Source: Chelydra serpentina (lineage: Eukaryota > Chordata > Testudines > Chelydridae). Taken from it: 64,000 nucleotides of DNA. The position numbers were made by a program, and so were the translations under genes. Below are positions 48,669 through 61,529 of the stretch, piece by piece. Every line of letters starts with the position of its first letter. The stretch's first letter is position 1. Location of the stretch: contig JBAIAC010000007.1 of NCBI GenBank assembly GCA_037349315.1, positions 21,704,501 to 21,768,500 on the forward strand, written 5' to 3'. The notes beneath the pieces were generated by a model. It did no database searches. It was given only the letters and a program-made list of their open reading frames with translations, and was not told where the DNA came from.

Positions 48669-49599
48669 GGGGTACCCAGGTGCCCAGGTCTCAACCTAAA
48701 CATGTGATCGAAAAGGGATCCTGGTGGCTATGGTCAGCACTGCTGACCGGGTTGTTGACTGTCCAGTTGGCGGCACTACACAGCGGGGCTGGCAGGCTTC
48801 CGGGAAACAGTGGCATGTCCTCCCTCCGGTTCCAACCAGAGGGCTCCGCATGCTGCCCCGCCCCAAGTGCAGCCCTTGCAGCTCCCATTGGCCGGGAACT
48901 GCAGGGGCGGCGCCTGCAGACAGGGCAATGCGCAGAGCCACCTGACCGCGCCTCCATGTAGGAGCTGGGTGGGGGACATGCCTCTGCTTCTGGGAGCTGA
49001 TTGAGGTAAATGCTGCCCGGAGCCTGCACCCCTGAACCTCCCCCCCAGTGCCCCAACTCCCTGCCCCAGGCCTGATCCCACTCCTGCCCTACAAACCCCT
49101 TGATCCCAGCCCAGAGAACCCTACTGCACCCCAAACTCCTCATCCCCAACCCCACCCCAGAGCCTGCACCCCCAACCGGAGCCCTCACCCCCCCGCACGC
49201 CACAACCCCCTACCCCAGCCCTGATACCCCTCCCATCCTCCAAACCCCTTGGTCCCAACCCAGAGCCCCCTCCCATGCCCCAAATCCCTCATCCCCAGCC
49301 CCACATCAGAGCCCGCACCCCCAGTCAGACCCCTCACCCCCCTGCACCCCAACCCCCTGCTTCAGCCTGAAGCCCCCTCCCACACTCTGAACTCCTCATT
49401 TCTGGCCGCATCCCAGCCCCCTGGGCCAGCCAGGCGAAAATGAGCAAGTGAAGGTTGGGAGAGCAAGCGACAGAGGGAGGGGGGATGGAGTGAGCGGGGT
49501 GGTGGCCTCAGAGAAGGGGTGGGGCCTTGGAGGAGGGGCGAGGCAGAGGGTGGGGCAAGGGTGTTCGGTTTTGTGCAAGTAGAAAGTTGGCAACCCTAG
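48669..49599. mobile_element. Large GC-rich nonautonomous DNA transposon
   Basis: GGGGTACCCAGGTGCCC at the left and AAGTTGGCAACCCTA at the right match the known ends of a turtle repeat. The interior has a GC-rich unit (GGTCAGCACTGCTGACC), then C-rich tandem text (49020-49420). Open frames inside it are compositional. Confidence 0.6.
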
Positions 49600-50427
49600 A
49601 AGAGAGGCCAGACTGAAGGATTCAGTGTTGACTTGGAGCCTGTGGGGGTTATTTTGGGTTCCATAAATGTAAGTATGGAGAAGCTGGATGGAGGCAACAG
49701 TGACTGAAATCAAAATTGGCAATGTGAAAACTGTTCAACAGTGTATGGAACAGCAGCCTTTGATGGCCAACTTCTAATTGGATCAGTGGCCTGATCATAA
49801 ATCATAAATTCCTACCAAACTGTCATTGATTATTTTGGACAATTTAACTGTGGACTCAGCTATCCATTCCCCAGATTTCTGTTCAGTATGTCTCTGCCGC
49901 TACACTAGCTCTACATTCCTTAGGCTGGATTCCCCTGGAGTGTAATTAGCAGTACATTTTAGGATTTTGGGAGACCCTGTGTGGTGACAGTAGGCATTGC
50001 AGGCTCTGTTGATTTGTCTGGGAGCTAGAAAGCCAGAGATAACTAACTACAGGATCTGATCTGTAGTCAGCAGCCCCAACTCCCTGAGCTTGCAGGGACT
50101 GCCGTCCTCCAGGCAGGATTCATCCTTGCTGTAAGGCATGTGTGTTTGCACTGCCACCTTCTCTCAGGGTTTACACCACGGGAGCACAGCTTTGGTGAGT
50201 GGTTGGGGCTTTATAGAAACCTTGCTGATGGTGGCTTTCCAGGCACTGAATTAGCGTATGTCCCAGCTAACTTGGCGACACGCCTTCCTTGCCTGCCATG
50301 TGCTTACTTATGTCATGTTATGCTCTTTATACTTGGACATAATTTTCTTCACTTCCTGTCCTAAACCATCCATCTAATCTGCCAGCATGTGTACCTGTTG
50401 TGTACTGTGACTAGGCTTTGTTAATGC

Positions 50428-50484
50428 AGTGTTGTTGTAGCGGTGTTGGTCCCGAGATATTAGAGCAACAAGGTGGGTGAGGTA
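50428..50484 (+). repeat. Short fragment of a turtle dispersed repeat
   Basis: GTTGTTGTAGCGGTGTTGGTC, then GATATTAGAG and ACAAGGTGGGTGAGGTA is a frequent sauropsid repeat start. Only the first part is present. Confidence 0.65.
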
Positions 50485-53400
50485 CTGGTAAAGCACATTC
50501 CACCCCATAGGCGATTGTATTCATGGTGAATGAACTCATCCCCACGTGTATGATTTTTAAAGTGCTTTGGGATAGAAAGTGCTATTGTACAAGATACTGT
50601 TGAAACAGGAATCAATGCAATGGGTGATAAATGTTGATACTGTGTGTTTAATACAGTACGGTGGATGTAAAGCCAGTGAATTACTGTAGGCATTTGCTAT
50701 GCAGTGTATCTTGATTTTTCACACAAAATGTGAATTATATGATCCCTTAGTAATATTTCATATTGGACTCCTATACACTATAATTAGCTTTCGAAATCTT
50801 AGTCAATGGCTGAATTGTTTGCTGGTCAAGTTCATATATAACAAGGTAAATGAAACATCAGTATAGGGTGAAGGGGTCTGCGGAAGTGGATTTCAGATTT
50901 ATTCTTTAAAGCCTACATTTTAAAGAAGTAGAACGCGGGAGCTTAGTATTTTCTAACTGTATTTTAATACGCTTCTATACACAGACTAGGAGGAGTGTAT
51001 TTAGATTACAGTGATCAAATAGTTCTGTGAAAGTTTGTGTTCAATGGCAATATTATTAATAATAAAAATCATGAAGACATATCTGTACTGCAGATACTAA
51101 TTGCATTTTAGAGAATTTGACTTTATTTAAAATAAGATACCAAACTGGTTTAATCCAGAATTTAGGATCGTAAATTTTTTGTTTTTGTTCCACCACAAAA
51201 ACTCTCTAAAACTTAAAAAAAAAAAAAATTCCCACCATCTCTGAAGAAGAGGTAAGTGACACATTTCAGTATTCTGTCTGATTTTACATTACTAGTCACA
51301 TTTCCTCATGAGCTGGAATGAGAGTGAATGAAGTAGCAATACACTGTTTATAAACAATTTTTATTATTTATTCAAGAAGGGCTCTTGCAGCCCAAATGAT
51401 ACTAGGATTCTGTGAATGGTAAATTCAGCGCTTGTTAGTTTTTTTAATGTATGATTACTACTATTCTTTTGGGTTCATAGCCCTTTGTTTATTCTCCTTG
51501 CGAGGGCAAGTGTGTTACTCCTGGTATATGTTGTTCTGTGCACCACACCATAACTCTCCATTGCACTTTCCAACAAAATAAGACTAATAGCCTGATTTTT
51601 CAGAAGTGCCCAGCCCTCACAACTCTAGCCGAATTCAATGGCCCCAGAGCGCTTAGCAGTTCTACCAAAATCATCAACTTTCCTTGTCCTGCAGAGCTTA
51701 GGGCTCAAAGCATCAAGGAAGCATTCCTCTGCCACTGGAGTCAGTGGGGACTGAGGACTCCTAGTACCTCCCAGGATCAGGGCCCTTAGTTAGGCCTAGA
51801 CAGCATCAAAGTACAGCATTACAACCTGGAGGTTTATTTAAACATTTTGTTTCCACTTGGCATGCAAGAGAAACTTGTTTGCAGTTCTCTTCCCCTTCCG
51901 CCCCGCGATATGTGTAAAATGTGCCCTTGGCCCCCAGATGATATGTTTGCATTTTATAATTAATGCTGAACTTGACTTGAGGCAGATACCACAGGACAAT
52001 TTTTTAAACAGATGTTGCAGGTCACTTGTAAGTTATTTGTCAAATAAGTTTCGGAACACAAGCCGCTGCTTTTGCCATTGTAGCCAAAGGCGTATGCTGT
52101 TCAGCAGCAGTAATTACAAAGCCAGGGCATTGCAGGGAAAATTCATCTTATTTAAATGTGCTTTAGTGTCACTAAACAGCTTGCTTGGCCATTAGGCAAG
52201 TTTTGTTAGACACATTCAGCTTGAGGTTTTTAATTTGTTTGAAGTATTCTCTGAAACAGAATTATGCTGGAGTTTACATAAAATGAGAGAATGACATGAA
52301 AAGTTTTAACTTAAGCAGCAAAATATAAAGGCTAATCTTATTTAAAAGTAATATGTGTGTCTTGATTGAGTGCCCAGATACACTCAACTGGGACATTTTA
52401 GTGGAATCGGTTCTAAGCTGTTACACTGAGTTATACAGAGTAGGTTTTCCTGAGCTCACGTTGCCAGACCTGAAATACTCTTGTGGCTGCATTTAATAAA
52501 GAAACGAAAGTCTTGGGTAAGGGGATATGATTTTTTATGACAGAAGGAATGCAAATAACTTTTAGTCTCCTTGCCTAGACCGGGTTTGGGCTGATTTGAT
52601 GGAGTTTAATAATGACTTATAACCTGTGCTGACAATGTGCAGACCCGCACAACGTCATTTCACTCATTTATTCTGCTTGCTGTAAAAACAAAGAGATGGC
52701 AAATAAATATATGGAAAGTTCATTGTTTGTCAGAGGGCCCAAGCCAAACGTTTTCAGTGACCTTTTAAAATATGGTCCCAGGCTAGTACTAAAATGTCTG
52801 TCACTCAGCGCACACACTTGCACAATTTGGCCTTTTAACCCGTGCATCTTGTTTTTCTCTCTTTCAACTGGTTGTATGAATTTCAAATCAGCTGCAGCTA
52901 TTTAAGTTTTTGCATTGGAGGATTACTGTAAATTGCAGTCTGACAATTACAATGTACAGCGCACTAGAGAGTTATTAATGGATAGGCCTACTGATGGCCT
53001 TTCAGCGCTGACTTGGGCCTGGTATTCTTCAGTCATAATTAGATCCAGTGGTTGAGGCCTATATGGATGAGGCAAGGGAGGGGGCTGTCTGTGGAACTCC
53101 ACTTTATCAGAGGAAGATATCAATTGATCACAGATAGTTACTATCGGCAATGTCTAAATCTCTAATTCACCTTCTTCTTAATGACTTGTATTGGCTTAAG
53201 AAGCTAAGTTATTTGACAGCATGGAACTCAGCTGACAAAGGCTTGCAGGTGGTTTTAATAGAAGATTGCTGTTGCTAGAGATTTTACTAAAGACAGAGCA
53301 ACAGTTCAACAGACACAATAGAGGCCAGTAAAAAACCAGTCTGTTACACCATTCACAGAGAATACTAATAGGACTGTAGCTAAAGTTAACCACTGCTTCC

Positions 53401-54299
53401 ATTTACTTGGCACTTTTTTTCTTTACAAATCCCGTACAAGGCTTTTCTCTTGGGATTCAGTATTTATTTTAAGGAATGAATTATGTGTGGGCATAAATTA
53501 TATTTGACAAATGCAAACTTTTTTTGGAGGAAAAAAACTTTTAAACTTTTTTTTACTGCCCTACAAAAAACATTTTTCAGAGCATGTAATGCTCCTGAAA
53601 AATTAAATATATATCGTAGTGTAAAGATTCAAATGGCCAGGAAGAACTACTACACTTAATAAAAGTGGAAAATAATGGTCAGTTACTCGGAATACAATAA
53701 AGATTAAAAAGGCTACAGCTAGATCATTTGGATTATATTTGACACCATGAAAAATAATTGTAACTTTTTTTAAAGTCCAGGAGAGACACTGCTACATGAG
53801 CCCTTTTAGGAAAGTTTTATGTGTTCTAAAGTTTGTATCCTGCCTGATATTCACAGTATTTCCCATCCTGTTTTTGTTTTTTTTTTAATATTTGTATTGT
53901 GTACCTATGACAAATGTTGTTAAGGGTTTGTTAGCTTTTCCAGTCATTTTCAGGGGGTTTAAATCTTGCCTCAGTCTCTTAAAAACATATTGAGATGAAA
54001 TCTGATTGCGTAAGTCATTGGCAAAGGTGCAAAAGATTTGTGTTTTGGAGAGCTCCAAAATGAATCGAGTTCTTGAGTTTTAGATATTTTTTGTAATGCT
54101 GCAAACCAAAAGCAGCCTTCAGTGTTTTATTTTTCAAGTTGCTACATTTTATAGAGATGCATTTAACATCGTGAAGCAAGCCTTTTAGCGGTTTTGGAAA
54201 GAAAAAGTAGCATAAGTATCATATTAAAGAGATGCTCAGCAAACTAGTAAAGCATTGAAAAAAACATACTTTGTGCCTATAGTGCTTTTTTATCTGAGA
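50485..54299. other. Repeat-poor intergenic stretch
   Basis: No transposon, gene or splice-bounded exon recognised over 3.8 kb. The segments 52030-52250 and 52730-53060 are less AT-biased and rich in TAATTA-like and GC-box-like words, as conserved noncoding elements often are. I cannot test conservation. Confidence 0.4.
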
Positions 54300-54482
54300 A
54301 TCTCAGGGTACTTTTCAAGCAAGTATTAATTAAAGTTCATAACACTTTGCTGAGTATTATTATTCCTGTAATCAATGGGGAAACAGGCATGGAAAAATTA
54401 AGTGACTTGCCACGGTCACATAGCAAGTCAGTGGCAAAGCCAGGATTCCCATTGACTTCAATGGAGCCAGGATTTTACCCAA
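54300..54482 (-). repeat. MIR SINE relic
   Basis: ATGGGGAAACAGGCATGG, TTAAGTGACTTGCC and GGTCACATAGCAAGTCAGTGGCAAAGCCAGGATT match the reverse complement of the amniote MIR core. Well preserved for its age. Confidence 0.75.
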
Positions 54483-54496
54483 GAATTTCTGACTCA

Positions 54497-54590
54497 TTTG
54501 TTTATTATTTGTGTTGTGCTAGCACGTAGGAGCCCCAGCCATGACCCCATTGTGCTAGGTATTATACAGACATATGCTCTACTCATTAGA
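54497..54590 (+). repeat. Old dispersed repeat (TGTGCTAGGT family)
   Basis: TTTGTTTATTATTTGTGTTG, GGAGCCCCAGCCATGACCCCATTGTGCTAGGT; same family as 60862-60960. Confidence 0.6.
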
Positions 54591-55741
54591 ATAAGAAGTC
54601 ATCAACCAAGACATTAAATTTAACGGGTGCCATATTGTAATTGAAATTCTTACTTTAGGCATCAATACATAAGAATGGCCCTACTGGGTCAGACCAAGGT
54701 CCATTGAGCCCAGTATCCTGTCTTCCGACAGTGGCCAGTGCCGGGTGCCCCCAAGGGAATGAACAGAACAGGTAATCATCAAGTGATCCATCCCCTGTTG
54801 CTCATTCCCAGCTTCTGGCAAACAGAGGCTAGGGACACCATTCCTACCCAGTCTGGCTAATAGCCATTGATGGACCTATCCTCCATGAATTTATGTAGTT
54901 CTTTTTTGAACCCTGTTTTGGTCTTGGCCTCCACAACATCCTCTGGCAAGGAGTTCCACAGATTGACTGTGCATTGTGTGAAGAAATATTCTCTTTTATT
55001 TGTTTTAAACCTGCTGCCTATTAATTTCATTTGGTGATCCCTAGTTCTTGTGTTATGAGAAGTAGTAAACAACACTTCCTTATCTACTTTCTCTACACTA
55101 GTCATGATTTTATAGACATCAATCATATCTCCCCTTAACCATCTCTTTTCCAAGCTGAAAAGTCCCAGTCTTATTAATCTCTCCTCATACGGAAGCTGTT
55201 CCATACCCCTAATAATTTTTGTTGCCCTTTTCTGAACCTTTTCCATTTCCAATATATCTTTTTTGAGATGGAGCGACCACATCTGCACACAGTATTCAAG
55301 ATATGGGCGTACCATGGATTTATATAGAGGCAACATGATATTTTCTGTCCTATTAGCTACCCCTTTCTTAATTATTCCCAGCATTCTGTTTGCTTTTTTG
55401 ACTGCCGCTGCACATTGAATGGATGTTTTCAGTGAACTATCCACAGTGACTCCAAGATCACTTTCTTGAGTGGTAACAGCTAATTTAGGCACCATCATTT
55501 TATATGTATAGTTGGGATTATGCTTTCCAATGTTCATTACTTTGCATTTATCAACATTAAATTTCATCTGCCATTTTGTTGCCCAGTCACCCAGTTTTGA
55601 GAGATCCCGTTGTAGCTCTTCACAGTCTGCCTGGGTCTTAACTATCTTTAGTAATTTTGTATCATCTGCAAATGTTGCTACCTCACTGTTTACCCCTTTT
55701 TCCAGATCATTTATGAATATGTTGAATAGGACTGGTCCCAG

Positions 55742-55974
55742 ACAGGGCCGGTGCTTCCACTAGGCGACCCTAGGCGGTCCCCTAGGGCAGCAGGATTTGG
55801 GGGGCAGCATTTCGGCAGCGACTCATTTCCCGGCGGTGATTTGGTAGCAAGAAAAGAGACCGCCAAAACGCCGACGAGAACGCAGCTTCAGAGGAGCTGC
55901 CGCCAAAGCGCCGCCGATTACGGCGGAGGAGTGCTGCTGCCTAGCGTGGCAAAAACCCTGGCGCCGCTACTGGT
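55742..55974. mobile_element. GC-rich turtle repeat inside CR1
   Basis: CAGGGCCGGTGCTTCCACTAGGCGACCCTAGGCGG onward, about 230 bp and very GC-rich (CCGCCAAAGCGCCGCC), inserted between RT blocks of the CR1. Class unknown. Confidence 0.6.
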
Positions 55975-56160
55975 CTATCTCGTAGAACTGGAAAGACCTT
56001 GAAAGGTCATCGAGTCCAGTCCCCTGCTTTCACTAGCAGGACCAAGTACTGTCCCCTGACAGATTTTTTCCCCAGATCCCTAAATGGCCCCCTCAAGGAT
56101 TGAACTCACAACCGTGGGTTTAGCAGGCCAATGCTCAAACCACTGAGCTATCATCCCCCC
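55975..56160 (-). mobile_element. tRNA-headed SINE with CR1 tail
   Basis: On the minus strand it begins with a tRNA-like head: A box TAGCTCAGTGG (56140-56150) and B-box-like GAGTTCAATCC (56098-56108). A body follows, then a 3' tail (GGTCCTGCTAGTGAAAGCAGG, then GGACTCGATGACCTTTCAAGG) that resembles CR1 3' ends. This is the usual design of a SINE mobilised by CR1. Confidence 0.85.
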
Positions 56161-57037
56161 TCTCCCTCTGACTCCTGGAGGACACCACTATTTACCTCTC
56201 TCCATTCTGAAAACTGACCATTTATTCCTACCCTTTGTTTCCTATCTTTTAACCAGTTACCAATACATGAGAGCACCTTCCCTCTTATCCCGTGGTAGCT
56301 TACTTTGCGTAAAAGCCTTTGGTGAGGGACCTTGTCAAAGGCTTTCTGAAAATCTAAGTACACTATGTCCACTGGATCCCCTTGGTCCATATTCTTGTTG
56401 ACCCCCTCAAAGAATTCTAGTAGATTGGTGAGGCATGATTTCCCTTTACTAAAGCCATGTTTACTCTTCCTCAACAAATTATGTTCATTTATATGTCTGA
56501 CAATATTGTTTTTTATTATAGTTTCAGCCAGTTTGCCCAGTACTGAAGTCGTCTTACAGGCTAGTAATTGCCAGGATTACCTCTGGAGCCCTTTTTAAAA
56601 ATTGGCGTCACATCAGCTATCCTCCAGTCATCTGGTACAAAAGCTGATTTAAATGATAGGTTACAGACTACAGTTAATAGTTCTGCAATTTCACATTTGA
56701 GTTCCTTCGGAACTCTTGGGTGAATATCATCTGGTCCTGGTGACTTATTACTGTTTAATTTATCAATTTGTTCCAAAACCTCCTCTAATGTCACCTCAAT
56801 CTGGGACAGTTTCTTAGCTATGTCACCTAAAAAGAATGGCTCAGGTTTGGGAATTTCCCTCACATCCTCAACCGTGAAGACCGATGCAAAGAATTCATTA
56901 AGTTTCTCCACAATGGCCTTATCATCCTTGAGTGCTCCTCAAAGCTTCAAGTACTAAAGAGAAAGTGGGCTCATTAATACATGGAATTGATAATGAAATT
57001 AATGACCAAAATAACAGAAATCTGGAGCTCTTATAAA

Positions 57038-57130
57038 CCCTGATTCAGCATGGTGCATGCTGATGACCCTTTAACTACAACAGAACTTAAGCATGTGCTT
57101 AAAGTTAAGTACGTGCTTAAGTGTTTTGGC
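57038..57130 (+). repeat. Old palindromic repeat (TTAAGCATGTGCTTAA)
   Basis: ACTTAAGCATGTGCTTAAAG followed by TTAAGTACGTGCTTAAGTG, two near-palindromic units in tandem; recurrent in amniote DNA. Confidence 0.55.
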
Positions 57131-57973
57131 CTCAAACCTGTCTTTCCAAAGGATATAAAAGTTTGTAATTTAGGGACAGGTTGTGAACCCCTTGCTCATA
57201 CTCCTCAATGTGAATAAAGGCTCTCACAAGCTGGCCCTTAGGAGACAGTGAAGACTTTGTAAAGGCAGCTATTGAGATACCAGGGTAATCTGAACAAAGC
57301 ATTATAAACCAGAAGAAATTGAGGGGGAAAATCACTCAACATTCCTGGTGCAGACGGCTTGCATAAGATGCACTAACCACGATAGGGTATATTGCACCTT
57401 GCAATCTGTCTTGAGTGAGGGGCAGTGCAGGTGTTGAATTGTGGCTTAGAGAGTTGACTGGCACACTATGGGAAGTTTGGGTGGATACAAGCGCCTCTTA
57501 AGTGTATGGGATGGTGAATATTAGGCTGGCAACTTCTCTCCCCCAGTCTCCTTGTTGGGATCCCAAATGTGGAAGTAAAGGTGTCTTATGTCCCCTTACT
57601 TTCCTGGGCAGGTGTTATGTTCATGGTATGCACACAGACAAGTTAGAAAAAACACAAAAATACTGTGAGGTAAAAATATTCTGTAAAGTTGCAACATAAC
57701 GCTACTTTCTTTTTTAGAATCCAGAATCCTAATATGCAAGAACTAAAAACAGAGACAGACAAAGCAGGCTGCTCCCTAAGGCACAAAGGCACAGTTCAAC
57801 CCACCTTGCTCTAAGCTGGCTTGCTGTTGCAGAGTGTCCAAAGAGGCTCCAGGTCACATGACTTATCTCAGAACCCCAGAGCCTGCAAGCAGGGCTAGGA
57901 AACCCCTTATAATTTAAAATGATAGCGTGCGATTTTAACACAATTTTTAATACACCAATGTATAGGCCAGCTA

Positions 57974-58146
57974 GGGTGACCAGATGAAAGGACCCAAAAA
58001 TCAGGACACATGGGGGAAGCAAAAAAACCCGGCCGGACTTGTCCGAGGAAAAAAACAACCCCGCCGGACTTGTGCATTGGTCGGGAGGCGGGACAAAGGA
58101 CGAAAAATCAGGACAGTCCCGATTTTATCGGGACATCTGGTCACTC
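57974..58146. mobile_element. MITE with GGGTGACCAGATG termini
   Basis: Inverted ends GGGTGACCAGATG and CATCTGGTCACTC, flanked by TA at 57972-57973 and 58147-58148, as in Tc1/mariner-type elements. 173 bp with internal repeats of CCGGACTTGT. Confidence 0.8.
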
Positions 58147-58575
58147 TAAGGCCAGCTCATGTTTGAGCCCTGTGTTCTTGTGCTTTGTGTATTGTAAGTT
58201 CTCCAGGGCAGGGACAGTCTTTTCATCTGTGTGTGTTACAGCACCCAGCACATCAAGGCCCCAACACTGACTGAGGTCTTTGGGCATGACTGTGATATTT
58301 ATTATTATTTAATAACTATGATGGAGGTTATGGGGGAGTGGATCCATAGGGGCATTGGTCCCTGCATGCCACAGAGCAGGTCGCCCCAACACCCCAGAAT
58401 AAACTCTTGTGTAATTGAGCCGGGATAGGCCTGGCACTCAGCCCTGCAATCTCCGATTACACTTCAAACAAACGAACACTGAATGAGCATGATATTGAAA
58501 AAGGAAGGAAATCGGATTCTTGGCTTTGTGTAACCCTGGCTAAAAAAAAAGAAAAGATTGGTTCCAATTTCAAAT

Positions 58576-58640
58576 CATAGAATCATAGAATCTCAGGGAC
58601 CTCAGGAGGTATCTAGTCCAACCCCCCTGCTCAAAGCATG
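58576..58640 (-). mobile_element. CR1 3'-tail fragment
   Basis: Only about 65 bp of the CR1 3' end (ATCATAGAATCATAGAATCTCAGG, then CTAGTCCAACCC) is present, with a small internal deletion. Extreme 5' truncation. Confidence 0.8.
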
Positions 58641-59107
58641 AAGTAACATTTGTTTGTTTGTTTTTGTTTGTTTCGCCCAGGCTCAGCCCAGCTCAAGGAA
58701 TTTTGCTCAAACTGAAAAAAAGAAAAGAAAAAAGCACTTCACTTTGGTGCAGAGACCCAAACTGGTGGATTTCAACATTAAAGCTGAATGTTTTGGAAAG
58801 TTCTGAGAGGACTCAAACAAGGAAGGGTCAGATCTTCTGCTGGTGTCAATCAGTTTCCTGCCACTGACCTCCATGGAGCTATGCTCATTCAGCTGAGGAT
58901 CTGACCCTGGGTATTTGTTTTACAGCCATCTCTGTAGCAGGCACGGCTGATCGGGCCCTGTAATGTGCTGGACAGTGTGAATATACCAGTGTTGCTTCAG
59001 CCTGCTGGCATCGTAAGCTGATTTGGTGTAGTTTCATAGAGAAACTCCATCTGAGAAATTCTGTGTCATTTGTGGGAGTAGCAAACATATGGTTGCTACA
59101 TACATTA

Positions 59108-59225
59108 GGGTTGCCAATCCTCCAGGATTGTCCTGGAGTCTCCAGAAATTAAGATGAATCTTTAATTAAAGATTATGTCATGTGATGAAACCTCCAGGAA
59201 TATGTCCAACCAAAATTGGCATCCC
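59108..59225. mobile_element. Small palindromic MITE
   Basis: Ends GGGTTGCCAA and TTGGCATCCC, flanked by TA (59106-59107 and 59226-59227). The internal half CCTCCAGGAATATG mirrors CTCCAGGATTGTCC. 118 bp. Confidence 0.8.
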
Positions 59226-60861
59226 TAATACATATGTTGCATATAATATAGTTGAATTCTGAAGTGGCTGATGTTAGTTAATTCTGCCTTCTCTCACCTC
59301 TAATCTTCTATTTCTGAAGTTGTCATTGGTTAATTCTTCTTTCCCCACCTCTTCCTTCCTAATGATGAGGGTTCCCCACCATGTAGAATTTAAATGTAGA
59401 CACTATTAAAACATTTAACAGCTTTTAGGTCAGCTGCTTTCCTGTTGAAAACCTGTTAATGCGTGATGGAGTTGGAGTATAATGACTACTTAGTCAAATG
59501 TAAAATGTGGTAGGTGACTTCATTGTACCAGTGGGTCTAGGAAACAAGAATGAAAAATGACTTACAGTACATCTTTACCATACATATACACCTTGCTCTT
59601 CTTCCCAAAGGTACAAAGGTTTATTAATTCAGTCTTTCACATAGCTGCTCATATATCAACTGCATGTCCATCCAGTCGATGACAAAGCAAAGCAACCACT
59701 TCCACAGCTCTAAGCACGGCTGCAAAAAGCATTAAAATGAGTAACTGACTCCTGTCTTCATGGTGGCTTCATCTTTTTATTCCTTTTTCAAACAAGCTCT
59801 GTTTTGAGTGCTTTGCTGTACTGTTAGCAGACAGATACAGTTGAAACATTGGCAGTGATGTTAAACGCTGGATTAATATAGGTTTGTTATTTTACTAGCA
59901 CATCCAAAGACAAATATTCCTACTGCACTCCACTCTTCTGCATATCAAAGTGTAAATTAATCCTTTCTCTGTTGTTTTAAAGTAGTTAAGGGGGCTCAAA
60001 ATTATACTTAAAATAATTGCAGTTTAATAGAATATTGTACAATTTCTAATTATTTCTATTCCTAACATCCACCTTTCTGCTGCTCAGAAGTTTTAAAGAA
60101 AATTATAGCCACTGTTAATGCCATGGTACAACATAAATGTGCTCATGATTAGTTTAATACTAGGATCACTAGCCCTCTGGAAATAGAACAAATGCTTTAC
60201 CAGGTAAAAGGGGTGAAGAAATAATGCCAGATTCTCTGCCTTCCTCTGTTGGCTTTTGTGGCACGAAAGGGATGGATTCTGGGTTTACCTCCCTATGAAT
60301 TCCCCTAGTGTGGGGGAGTCCTTAGGAGGTGTAGAGTTGGAAGCTGCTCCCAAAGAGGGGGAGCTTTACTGAACTGATCTGAAGAGAACTGATCGTGTCT
60401 TTTTTCAAAGTCTTCTTTTAAGGAGCCCCAAAAGAGGACGAGTGGGTGTCATAGATCATCTCCTTCCTTATTTTGTCCACCAATTAGGCCTAATATCCAT
60501 CACATCAATTTTGGTCTATTAACAGCTGGTTCCACATCTTCTGTTTTTACCAAGCATAATTTCAACAGTCCTAGGATTACGTCAACGTAGCCTTTTTGGT
60601 TTAGACCAATCCAGCTTCTTTGTCTGGTTCTTTTGCACTTGTTACAACATTCAGTGTTGTAAACAACTTGACCTATTTTTTCATGGTTATTGTAACATCT
60701 TATGAACATTCACATGCTTTTTACACCTGAGCTCACCTTGTGGGCCCAATAGTTACAACAGGATCAAAGGAATGTATAAAGTTTTAGAGCTCTTCTAATA
60801 GCTCACATTTAGAAAGCCTGAGAACTCGGAGGTATAAATCTGAGTAAATGGAGAAAAATGC

Positions 60862-60960
60862 ATTATTATTATTATTATTTTATTTATGTAGCAGTTGTGC
60901 CTAGGAGCCGGGCCCCCGTTGTGCTAGGTGCTGTACAAACACAAGACAATAGACTAGTAA
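60862..60960 (+). repeat. Old dispersed repeat with ATT run
   Basis: (ATT)n, then GTAGCAGTTGTGCCTAGGAGCC and GTTGTGCTAGGTGCTGTACAAACAC. Third and best copy of the family in the window. Confidence 0.65.
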
Positions 60961-61529
60961 AAAGAAAAATCTTCAGGGTTTGTCATATATTATGTCCAAA
61001 AAGTGAAACCTACTGAGAAAGTGAGCATCATAGAAGTATCTTCCTCACCGGTGTTGTGACAGAGATTTTAGGAAGCTAGGACATGATACTGGCAGTAACA
61101 TGTAAAAAGCCTACTCAATATTTGTTAAGGATAACATTTCTCAGTTAAAATTTTTTTTGGCCCTCATGACTTACATCAAAAGTAGCCAAATGCAACCCAT
61201 AGAGTTCTTGAGTGCCAACACCTCTATTGTTACTATGGAGATATGCCCCATGCAGACTACATATCACAATATGCAGTTTTCCATACCGCTGGAATCAAGA
61301 TAGAACATGGGCCCAGTAATTTATGTAGCCTTTATATCTATATTGAAGATGAGGGCTGCTGGAATCAGCTCTATTTTATGCAACTCACATGAGTAACTGG
61401 GCTTTTTGTCACGTTGCCGGTGCAGCCTTCATCTGGCACAGTCCAAGTGCCCCCGAGTCTATTGAAAACAAAGGAAGATGGGAACTGTCTTTGACCTGGA
61501 GGTTTTTGGAGGAAACTCAGGAAATAATT

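Larger units (their letters stand above)
54668..56940 (-). mobile_element. CR1 LINE, second subfamily, broken and interrupted
   Basis: Antisense CR1 with a longer 3' UTR (54668-54856). RT frames run at 56911-56561 (T-P-I-F-K-K-G), 56477-56166 (V-Y-L-D-F-Q-K-A-F-D-K-V-P-H) and 55741-54857 (F-A-D-D at 55661-55672; L-F-S-L-E-K-R). A frame break lies at 56480-56560. Two elements interrupt it at 55742-56160. The 5' end is truncated at about 56940. Its protein differs clearly from the CR1 copies at 14 and 42.7 kb. Confidence 0.9.

Noticed and set aside
48691..49203. Glycine-rich open frame of 170 codons on the minus strand
   Set aside because: It is within the GC-rich transposon 48669-49599, where stop codons are rare by composition.
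56098..56150. A tRNA gene (A and B boxes)
   Set aside because: The sequence continues into a body and CR1-like tail, so it is the head of a SINE and not a functional tRNA.
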